Source: JBHIBA01 sp046758845 (GTDB lineage Bacteria > UBA8248 > JACPRG01 > G963555815). Taken from it: 12,549 bases of DNA. Where the stretch lies: assembly GCA_046758845.1 (NCBI GenBank), contig JBHIBA010000121.1, forward strand, positions 1 through 12,549. The letters are read 5' to 3'. Under the pieces are notes generated by a model that did not search any database, was not told the DNA's origin, and saw nothing but the letters and a program-made list of their open reading frames with translations. Made by a program: the position numbers and the translations under genes. Each line of letters begins with the position of its first letter. Position 1 is the stretch's first letter. This document shows, piece by piece, positions 7,350-12,549 of this stretch.

Positions 7350-7940
7350 ATGACTGAGAAGTCCATGGACCGCAAGACCTTTCTGCGTGAGGCGCCGCTG
7401 GTGATCTTGCGCAGTGTCGCCCAAGGCGTTCGCGAGGCGCGTCCGCTCCCTCCGGAGCCCCCCTTGCCCCTCCTTCGCCCGCCCGGGGCAGCCCCCGAAG
7501 AGGAATTCCTCGACCTGTGCTGCGGGATTGGTGCCTGCGCGGAGGCCTGCCCGGCGGACGCCATCCAGCTTCGCCCACGTGAGGACGATCCCAACCGCCT
7601 CGCCCCGATCATCGTGCCGGACGAAGCGCCCTGCCTCGCGTGCGAAGAGCTTGCCTGCATGGCGGCCTGCCCGAGCGGGGCGCTTACGTCTGTCTCCCGG
7701 GAGGCGATCCGCATCGGCCACGCCCGGGTCAGCGCCGCGACATGCCTAGCCTGGGGGGGGGTGGATCTGAGCTGCAATTATTGCGTCGACCGCTGTCCGC
7801 TCGGAACGGCCGCCATCTCGATGGAAAAAACGGCGCATGGCAAGGGGCCTGCCGTGAAAGAGGGGTGCATCGGCTGCGGGGTGTGCGAGTACTTTTGCCC
7901 CACCCACCCGGCCGCAATACGGGTGTTCGAGGGGAAGTAG
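7350..7940 (+). CDS. Second NapG/NapF-like polyferredoxin
   Basis: A 196-residue protein. The ATG at 7350 is preceded by GGAGA (7340-7344); an in-frame ATG at 7365 is an alternative. Four cysteine groups are arranged as in NapG/NapF: 57/(58)/63/67, 95/98/103/107, 132/142/145/149 and 173/176/179/183. The first lacks the second Cys of CxxCxxC (Ile60 stands there) but has an extra Cys58. The N-terminus reads DRKTFLREAP, which has no twin arginine and no hydrophobic stretch as long as in the first NapG-like protein, so it may stay in the cytoplasm, as NapF does. It starts 106 bases after the NapH-like gene. A role in electron delivery or in maturation of the NapA-like enzyme is inferred from context. 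Confidence 0.8.
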   Translation: MTEKSMDRKTFLREAPLVILRSVAQGVREARPLPPEPPLPLLRPPGAAPEEEFLDLCCGIGACAEACPADAIQLRPREDDPNRLAPIIVPDEAPCLACEELACMAACPSGALTSVSREAIRIGHARVSAATCLAWGGVDLSCNYCVDRCPLGTAAISMEKTAHGKGPAVKEGCIGCGVCEYFCPTHPAAIRVFEGK

Positions 7941-7947
7941 AGGAAAA

Positions 7948-7970
7948 CACAGCCAGTAGACTCAATAGGT
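7948..7970 (+). promoter_or_regulatory. Duplicated 23-base element, copy 2 (candidate Rrf2 operator)
   Basis: This is the second copy of the element at 1587-1609, with 20 of 23 bases the same, ending seven bases before the Rrf2 start codon. The position, right over the start region of a regulator gene, fits autoregulation. It starts only eight bases after the stop of the preceding ferredoxin gene. A regulatory role is inferred; the match itself is seen. Confidence 0.4.
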
Positions 7971-7977
7971 GGAAGGT

Positions 7978-8394
7978 ATGCGGCTACATCGGGAAACGGA
8001 ATACGCCCTTCGGGCTCTGATCTTCCTGGCCCAGAGGCCAAACGGGGTAGTCTGTTCGGCACCGGAGATCGCGGAGGCGCTGGGCATCCCTGCAGGTTTT
8101 CTCTCTAAGATCTTTCAGAGGCTCTTGGGCCAGGGCCTGGTGAGATCCCACCGCGGCCGTCACCGAGGGTACACGTTGGCCAGGCCAGGCGGCAAGATCG
8201 TCCTGCGCGAGATCCTCGAGAGTATTGAGGGAGAGGATCTATTTGAGCGCTGTCTCTTCTGGGGGGACCGATGCGGTGACAGGGATCCCTGTCTCCTACA
8301 TCGGGACTGGAGTCAGATAAAGCCCCGGCTCTTAGCGCGGTTCCAACGAAAGACCTTGGCTGATCTAGCAAAAGAGGCGGGGCCACGAATATGA
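7978..8394 (+). CDS. Rrf2-family transcription regulator with three cluster-type cysteines
   Basis: A 138-residue DNA-binding protein. The ATG at 7978 is chosen because MRLHRETEYALRAL is the standard Rrf2 N-terminus; a GTG nine bases earlier is unlikely. A winged helix-turn-helix follows (AEALGIPAGFLSKIFQRL, then LVRSHRGRHRGYTLAR). Cys92, Cys99 and Cys105, with the C-terminal CLLHRDW context, match the three-cysteine Fe-S site of IscR and NsrR in position, though the spacing (x6, x5) is not exactly that of either. It probably senses NO, redox or Fe-S status and represses or activates nearby genes. It lies between the Nap-like cluster and the SQR gene, 36 bases before the latter. Its first codons and control region exist in a second, broken copy at 1587-1701. 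Which Rrf2 subgroup it belongs to cannot be told. Confidence 0.9.
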   Translation: MRLHRETEYALRALIFLAQRPNGVVCSAPEIAEALGIPAGFLSKIFQRLLGQGLVRSHRGRHRGYTLARPGGKIVLREILESIEGEDLFERCLFWGDRCGDRDPCLLHRDWSQIKPRLLARFQRKTLADLAKEAGPRI

Positions 8395-8430
8395 AGACCT
8401 GCCCCGAACAGGTTGCAGGAGGTCTATGCT

Positions 8431-9624
8431 ATGCAAGGTAAAACCCACCATCAAGTCGTCATCGTCGGCGGAGACAACGGTGGCATCAGCGTCGCAGCCC
8501 AACTGTGCAAGGCCCTGAAGAACCCGGACGTTGCGGTCATCGAGCCCTGCCGCAAACATTACTACCAGACCTTGTGGACGCTGATCGGCGCCGGCGTTTT
8601 TCCCAAGGAGGTCACCGAACGAGACGAGGCATCGTACATTCCGGACGGGACCACGTGGATTCAGCATGCGGTAATCGACTTCGAGCCGAATGATAATACC
8701 ATCCTCACCCGTGACGGGAAAAGGGTAGGGTATGACTTCCTGGTGGTCGCGCCCGGCATTCAAATTGATTGGGACAAGATTAGCGGGCTCAAGGGAAACA
8801 TCGGACGATACGGCATCTGCAGCAATTACGCCTACGAGTACGTCGACACAACATGGGAGTACATCAGGAACTTCAAAGGGGGGGACGCCATCTTCAACTT
8901 CCCCAACACGCCGATCAAGTGCGCGGGCGCGCCCCAAAAGATCATGTATCTGGCCGACGATTACTTCCGAAAGTCAGGCGTCCGCGATCGGGCGAATGTC
9001 ATCTATGCCTCGGCAGGTAAGGCGATTTTCGGGGTCAAGAAGTACGCCAATGCGCTCGATGAAATTGTCGCCCGCAAAGGCATCGAGACCAGGTATAACC
9101 ACAACCTCATTGAGATTCGGGCCGACGCGAAAGAAGCTGTCTTCGAGCGGTTGGACACCGGCGAAAACGTCGTTTTGCCGTTTGAGATGATCCATGTAAC
9201 ACCCCCCATGAGTGCCCCCGACTTTGTGAAGCAGAGCCCCTTGGCTAATGCCGCCGGGTGGGTGGACGTTGACAAATACACTCTCCAACATGCTCGCTAC
9301 CCCAACATTTTTGGGCTAGGGGACGTCAGTAGCCTGCCCACCTCCCGAACGGGCGCTGCGATTCGCAAACAAGCCCCCGTCCTGGTGAAGAATCTCGTCG
9401 CGGCGATGCAGGGGAAACCGCTTACCGATCGTTATGACGGCTACGCCGCCTGCCCGATAGTCACAGGTTACGGACGCCTGATCATGGCGGAGTTTGACTA
9501 TCATGGTAACCCAAAGGAATCGTTCCCCTTCGACCAGTCGAAGGAACGATACAGCATGTATCTGCTGAAGGCCTATGGTCTGCCATTGATGTACTGGCAT
9601 GGCATCTTGAGAGGGCGCCTCTAG
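8431..9624 (+). CDS. sqr: Sulfide:quinone oxidoreductase, type II
   Basis: A 397-residue flavoprotein that oxidises sulfide and reduces quinone at the membrane. The ATG at 8431 follows AGGAGG at 8417-8422. The sequence closely follows the mitochondrial-type (SQRDL) enzyme: FPNTPIKCAGAPQKIMYL with Cys164, FGVKKYA, IHVTPPM, AAGWVDVDK-x-TLQH, a GLGD FAD motif, YDGYAACPIVTGYGRL with Cys341, and FPFDQSKER. Cys164 and Cys341 match the two redox cysteines of the human enzyme; Cys130 is a third. The N-terminal FAD motif, normally GxGxxG, reads GGDNGG (residues 13-18), an odd change. The enzyme would feed sulfide electrons into the quinone pool used by the neighbouring NapH-like and ACIII-like proteins. 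The cupin gene follows nine bases after the stop. Confidence 0.93.
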   Translation: MQGKTHHQVVIVGGDNGGISVAAQLCKALKNPDVAVIEPCRKHYYQTLWTLIGAGVFPKEVTERDEASYIPDGTTWIQHAVIDFEPNDNTILTRDGKRVGYDFLVVAPGIQIDWDKISGLKGNIGRYGICSNYAYEYVDTTWEYIRNFKGGDAIFNFPNTPIKCAGAPQKIMYLADDYFRKSGVRDRANVIYASAGKAIFGVKKYANALDEIVARKGIETRYNHNLIEIRADAKEAVFERLDTGENVVLPFEMIHVTPPMSAPDFVKQSPLANAAGWVDVDKYTLQHARYPNIFGLGDVSSLPTSRTGAAIRKQAPVLVKNLVAAMQGKPLTDRYDGYAACPIVTGYGRLIMAEFDYHGNPKESFPFDQSKERYSMYLLKAYGLPLMYWHGILRGRL

Positions 9625-9633
9625 CTGGAAGAG

Positions 9634-10038
9634 ATGAACACATACACCTACTTCGCCAATGTATCCGAGTTGCTGCCAGATATTCCGGCGGATAGCATCA
9701 TGAGTCGCACCCTGTACACCGATGACCGGCTCAAGGCAGTCCTCTTTGGCTTTGCGGCGGGACAGGAGCTGACCGAGCACAGTGCTCCGCAGCCCGCGAT
9801 TCTCCACATCCTGCGAGGGGAAGCGCTTTTGACGCTGGGAGACGAGACGATGACGGCCTGTGCGGGGACGTGGGTACACATGGATCCGCACCTTCGACAC
9901 AGTGTTCTTGCGAAAACGTCCGTCCTGATGCTCCTCCTCTTGGTCAAGACAGGAGCATGGTGCACTGGAAGAGGGTATGGACGAGGGTCAGCCCTGTCCC
10001 TCGGGAGGAAAGTTACGCGAGCGTTACTGAAGTTGTGA
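9634..10038 (+). CDS. Small cupin-domain protein
   Basis: A 134-residue protein starting at ATG 9634, nine bases after the SQR stop, with a weak GGAAGAG upstream. Residues 25-105 form one cupin barrel: the first motif is G-x-ELTEHSAPQPAILHILRGEA (His, Glu and a late His as possible metal ligands), the second is AGTWVHMDPHLRHSV. It lacks a signal sequence, so it is cytoplasmic. Substrate and role are unknown; small cupins of this sort often sit next to redox operons. After the last strand (VLMLLLLVK) there are about 28 extra residues rich in Gly and Arg, which may be read-through of a lost stop. It probably shares a transcript with SQR. Confidence 0.8.
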   Translation: MNTYTYFANVSELLPDIPADSIMSRTLYTDDRLKAVLFGFAAGQELTEHSAPQPAILHILRGEALLTLGDETMTACAGTWVHMDPHLRHSVLAKTSVLMLLLLVKTGAWCTGRGYGRGSALSLGRKVTRALLKL

Positions 10039-10043
10039 ATGTC

Positions 10044-10072
10044 TTGTGCGTGCAGAACGTCTTTGTTATAGA
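10044..10072 (+). promoter_or_regulatory. Candidate sigma70-type promoter before the cytochrome/ACIII genes
   Basis: TTGTGC (10044-10049) and TATAGA (10067-10072) are separated by 17 bases, the ideal spacing. The pair lies just after the cupin stop and about 75 bases before the cytochrome start, in unusually AT-rich DNA for this window. A second -10-like GATAAT overlaps at 10071-10076. The fit is good but rests on pattern only. Confidence 0.5.
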
Positions 10073-10112
10073 TAATAGAGGTTGGTCACAGTGGGGTTCG
10101 ATACTCGTGTAG

Positions 10113-10138
10113 TCCTTTTAAATTTCAATTAAAAAGGA
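10113..10138 (+). promoter_or_regulatory. AT-rich hairpin overlapping the ribosome binding site of the cytochrome gene
   Basis: A 26-base imperfect palindrome: seven outer base pairs (TCCTTTT with AAAAGGA), one mismatch, then four more pairs around a two-base centre. Its right arm includes the first bases of the Shine-Dalgarno run GGAGGAGGAG (10136-10145). It could mask part of that site in the mRNA or be an operator for a dimeric protein in the DNA. Confidence 0.45.
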
Positions 10139-10146
10139 GGAGGAGC

Positions 10147-10530
10147 ATGAAAAGAAACGCTGGAAGACGGTTGACGTCTCTGGTGTTGTTCGTTTGCCTC
10201 GTCATGGCTGCCCCGAGGAGTTTTGCCGGTCAAGAGGGTGATCCAAAGGCTGGGAAGAAGACGTACGGTGTCCTGTGCGCCTCGTGTCACGGGAATTCGG
10301 GGAAGGGAGATGGCCCGGCGGCCGCCACCTTGCCGACGAAGCCGGCGGATCATACCGACGGGAAACGCATGCACGCCCTATCGGACCAGTTCTTGTTCGA
10401 TATCATTAAGGGGGGCGGGGCCAGCTTAGGGAAATCCCCGCTTATGCCCCCCTGGGGTGCCCAACTCAAGGACCAAGAGATCCGGAACGTGGTGGCGTAC
10501 ATCAGAACTCTTGCGAAGACTGGCAAGTAA
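10147..10530 (+). CDS. Secreted monoheme cytochrome c
   Basis: A 127-residue protein with a signal sequence (basic MKRNAGRR, hydrophobic 11-22, likely cut after SFA at residue 27). One heme site, CASCH at residues 44-48, and Met100 in the SPLMPPWG loop as the likely sixth ligand give a class I cytochrome c of the cbb3-subunit/c6-like kind. The C-terminal helix reads IRNVVAYIRTLAK. The ribosome binding site is a strong repeated GGAGGAGGAG. It precedes the pentaheme ActA-like gene by 12 bases. It may be the soluble or attached electron acceptor of the ACIII-like complex, similar in place to the monoheme ActE, although in known act operons that subunit comes later. Confidence 0.9.
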   Translation: MKRNAGRRLTSLVLFVCLVMAAPRSFAGQEGDPKAGKKTYGVLCASCHGNSGKGDGPAAATLPTKPADHTDGKRMHALSDQFLFDIIKGGGASLGKSPLMPPWGAQLKDQEIRNVVAYIRTLAKTGK

Positions 10531-10542
10531 CCATTAAACGGG

Positions 10543-11046
10543 ATGATGGTGCTCCGCATTACAGGAGCTACGACGGTACTTCTCGCCGTGGTAGCCATGG
10601 GTTTTTTTGTGGCGGCCTCCGGCCGCCAGGCGGCCCGGCAACAGCCCATCACCTTCAGTCATAAGGCGCACGCCGGGCAGAACCAGATCCCGTGCCTCTA
10701 CTGCCATGTCAACGCCCGACGGTCATCGGTCGCTGGCATCCCCTCGGTGGAGCGGTGTATGGGCTGCCACAAGATCACAGCGGCCGGCAAACCCGAAGTG
10801 CAAAAGCTCAAGGGATACTGGGACCGCAAAGAGCCGATCCCCTGGTCGAAGGTCACCTGGATGCCCGACTTTGTCTTCTTTCAGCATTGGCCCCATGTCC
10901 GGGCTGAAATCGAGTGTCGGACCTGTCACGGCCCTGTGGAAACCATGGATCGGATGCAGCAGGTCAAGGCGCTCACCATGAAGTTCTGCGTAAGATGCCA
11001 TCGACAGAAGAAGGCGAGCATCGACTGTGCTATTTGCCACCGGTAA
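10543..11046 (+). CDS. Membrane-anchored pentaheme cytochrome c, ActA-like
   Basis: A 167-residue protein with five CxxCH sites: CLYCH (51-55), CMGCH (72-76), CRTCH (125-129), CVRCH (149-153) and CAICH (162-166), the last ending one residue before the C-terminus. Many extra His (His40, His43, His115, His118) can supply second ligands, as in cytochrome c7/ActA proteins. Residues 10-25 form one hydrophobic segment, a signal anchor. The start is ATG 10543 or the next codon ATG 10546; the ribosome binding site is weak, which suggests coupling to the gene before. Followed by an ActB-like gene, this is the pentaheme subunit of an alternative complex III, which moves electrons from quinol to periplasmic acceptors. 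It is shorter than well-studied ActA proteins. It could also belong to a related NrfD-type complex. Confidence 0.82.
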   Translation: MMVLRITGATTVLLAVVAMGFFVAASGRQAARQQPITFSHKAHAGQNQIPCLYCHVNARRSSVAGIPSVERCMGCHKITAAGKPEVQKLKGYWDRKEPIPWSKVTWMPDFVFFQHWPHVRAEIECRTCHGPVETMDRMQQVKALTMKFCVRCHRQKKASIDCAICHR

Positions 11047-11049
11047 CAG

Positions 11050-11158
11050 GCTAGAATGCTAGTAGGCAGGGAAGCTAGAATGCTAGAAGAGTCATATCTT
11101 AATGTGGTTGAGCGTCATAGCATGCTAGCGTTCCAGCGTTCCAGCGTTCCGAAGGAAC
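11050..11158 (+). repeat. Cluster of short related repeats between the actA-like and actB-like genes
   Basis: GCTAGAATGCTAG occurs twice (11050-11062 and 11074-11086). AGCGTTCC then occurs three times in tandem (11127-11134, 11135-11142, 11143-11150). The second unit resembles the reverse complement of the first (AGCATTCT against AGCGTTCC), so the two sets face each other as degenerate inverted repeats. The last unit also forms a small hairpin, GTTCC-GAA-GGAAC (11146-11158), just before the ActB-like start. No coding frame is evident. Confidence 0.75.
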
Positions 11159-11162
11159 AGTG

Positions 11163-12549
11163 ATGGAGGTGAATCGGCGAGATTTCTTCAAGATAGTCGG
11201 GATCGGGGGGGCCACGGCCGCCATGGTAGGCTGCTCGGCTCAGCCGCCCGAGACGCTCATCCCGTATGTGGTCCCCCCGGAAGAGATTATCCCGGGTCAG
11301 GCCACCTGGTACGCCACGGTCTGCCGGGAATGCCCTGCTGGCTGCGGGATGCTGGTGAAGACCATGGATGGACGGGCCATCAAGGTCGAGGGAAACCCCG
11401 ATCACCCGGTGAACCATGGGCGCCTCTGCGCCCGGGGCCAGGCCAGCCTTCAAGGGCTTTATGACCCGGACCGGATCCGGCACCCCCTGAGGAAGGGGAG
11501 GGATGGCACATGGCGTCCGATCTCGTGGGAGGAAGGCGAAGGACTGCTCGCCAGCCGCCTCGCCGAACTCAAAGGACAGGGAAATCGGATCGCCTGTGTC
11601 ACCCCACTCCTCACAGGTAGTCTGGACCAGCTCGTCGATACGTGGCTCCAGGTCCTGGGAGGAGGCCGCCGTCTTCGGTACGAGGCAATAAGCTACGAGC
11701 CGCTCCGAGAGGCGAATCGGGCCGCATTCGGTATCGCAGCCATCCCCTTCTACGATCTTGAACGGGCGGAGCTGCTCCTTTCCTTCGGGGCCGACTTCCT
11801 CGAGACGTGGCTCTCACCGGTAGAGTATGCGCGTCAATTTGCCTCCATGCGGACCTACCGGCAGGGGCACATGGGACGCTTCGCTTACATCGGCCCCCGC
11901 CTCTCTCTGACCGGGGCCAACGCCGACGAGTGGATCGCCGTTCGACCTGGAACCGAAGGTCTCTTAGCCTTAGGTATGATGCATGTCATTATCGCAGAGG
12001 GCCTGGCAACGTCCTTGTCCACTCACGAGGAGACGGCGCTCCTGAAGCTCGTCACGCCTTTTACACCGAACGCTGTGGCAGAGCAGACTGGAGTGTCACC
12101 CGATAAGGTCCGCGCCCTGGCCCGCGCCTTTGTCAGGTCTCGCCCCAGCCTGGCCGTGGCAGACGCCAAGACATCAAATGCAACCGAAACCTGCGTGGCG
12201 GTTAATCTGCTCAATTATGTTGTCGGCAACGTGGGCGAGACGATCCACTTTGGTCCCACCGCGGCGGTCGGGCAGGCCTCGACATACGGCGAGATGCGGA
12301 ACCTCCTGGAGGCGATGGAGGCAGGGGAGATCTCCCTTCTCCTTTTGTCCGGCGTGAATCCGGTCTTCACTCTCCCGGAGGGTGAGCGCTTTCAGAAGGC
12401 ACTCGAAAAGGTCTCCCTGGTGGTCAGCTTTGCCAGCTTTCTGGATGAAACGGCGAACGCATCACACCTGATCCTGCCGGATCACACCTTTCTAGAGAGC
12501 TGGGGGGACCACGAGCCCTGGGAGGGGGTCCGCGGTCTGCAACAGCCAG
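11163..12549 (+). CDS. ActB-like molybdopterin-oxidoreductase-family protein of an ACIII-like complex (partial)
   Basis: The frame opens at ATG 11163 and runs off the right edge after 462 codons. The start carries a Tat-type motif (NRRDFF, residues 4-9), then a short hydrophobic stretch ending MVGC, so export with lipid attachment at Cys24 is possible. Cys54, Cys57, Cys61 and Cys89 (VCRECPAGCG and LCARG) form a complete [4Fe-4S] site, followed by DPDRIRHPL as in PsrA-type enzymes. The segment around ISYEPLREANRAAFG, where a Mo ligand would sit, has no Cys or Ser/Sec in the expected place, and the later parts (LLLLSGVNPVFTLP, DETANASHLILPDH) match ActB. It follows a pentaheme ActA-like gene. 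Full ActB proteins are about 1000 residues and end in an Fe-S ferredoxin domain, which lies outside this window. Known ActB first domains are cofactor-free, so the intact cluster site is notable. Confidence 0.82.
   Translation, partial: MEVNRRDFFKIVGIGGATAAMVGCSAQPPETLIPYVVPPEEIIPGQATWYATVCRECPAGCGMLVKTMDGRAIKVEGNPDHPVNHGRLCARGQASLQGLYDPDRIRHPLRKGRDGTWRPISWEEGEGLLASRLAELKGQGNRIACVTPLLTGSLDQLVDTWLQVLGGGRRLRYEAISYEPLREANRAAFGIAAIPFYDLERAELLLSFGADFLETWLSPVEYARQFASMRTYRQGHMGRFAYIGPRLSLTGANADEWIAVRPGTEGLLALGMMHVIIAEGLATSLSTHEETALLKLVTPFTPNAVAEQTGVSPDKVRALARAFVRSRPSLAVADAKTSNATETCVAVNLLNYVVGNVGETIHFGPTAAVGQASTYGEMRNLLEAMEAGEISLLLLSGVNPVFTLPEGERFQKALEKVSLVVSFASFLDETANASHLILPDHTFLESWGDHEPWEGVRGLQQP

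Noticed and set aside
6410..7777. Long open frame on the - strand across the NapH-like 3' part and the second ferredoxin (455 codons)
   Set aside because: It spans two supported + strand genes and the gap between them, and its translation shows no domain.
11050..11158. Possible CRISPR array
   Set aside because: Repeat units are only 8-13 bases, tandem or a few bases apart, with no regular spacers and no cas genes in the window.

Overview
The window is GC-rich and gene-dense. Every supported gene lies on the + strand, and the content is almost entirely respiratory and redox. It suggests a chemolithotrophic or anaerobically respiring bacterium with a periplasm. NC10/Methylomirabilota, Nitrospirota or a related deep lineage fits this gene mix, but that assignment is an inference of low confidence, because no rRNA or other marker gene is present.

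Layout. (1) 3-1240: the C-terminal end of a probable molybdopterin oxidoreductase, then an Mrp/ApbC-like P-loop protein with degenerate nucleotide-binding motifs; a strong hairpin at 1280-1307 closes this unit. (2) 1311-1722: a non-coding stretch ending in a decayed copy of an Rrf2 regulator start (1621-1701), with a duplicated upstream element at 1587-1609. (3) 1723-7940: a tight cluster of a secreted diheme cytochrome c, a Tat-exported NapA-family molybdoenzyme, a NapG-like ferredoxin, a NapH-like membrane protein fused in frame to a secreted-type domain, and a second four-cluster ferredoxin. (4) 7978-10038: an Rrf2 regulator with three cluster-type cysteines, a type II sulfide:quinone oxidoreductase and a small cupin. 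(5) 10044-12549: a candidate promoter, a monoheme cytochrome c, a pentaheme cytochrome (ActA-like) and the start of an ActB-like protein that runs off the window. The last two are the beginning of an alternative complex III or close relative.

How the parts may work together. Sulfide oxidation by SQR would feed the quinone pool. The NapH/NapG-type proteins could pass quinol electrons to the periplasmic NapA-like enzyme, possibly through the diheme cytochrome, which stands where NapB would be expected. The ACIII-like complex would oxidise quinol and reduce cytochromes c. The Rrf2 protein is well placed to sense an Fe-S-reactive signal (NO, redox or iron status) and control the Nap-like and/or SQR genes, because related candidate sites precede both the Rrf2 gene and the Nap-like cluster. 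The NapA-like protein is a divergent family member and its substrate cannot be fixed from sequence alone.
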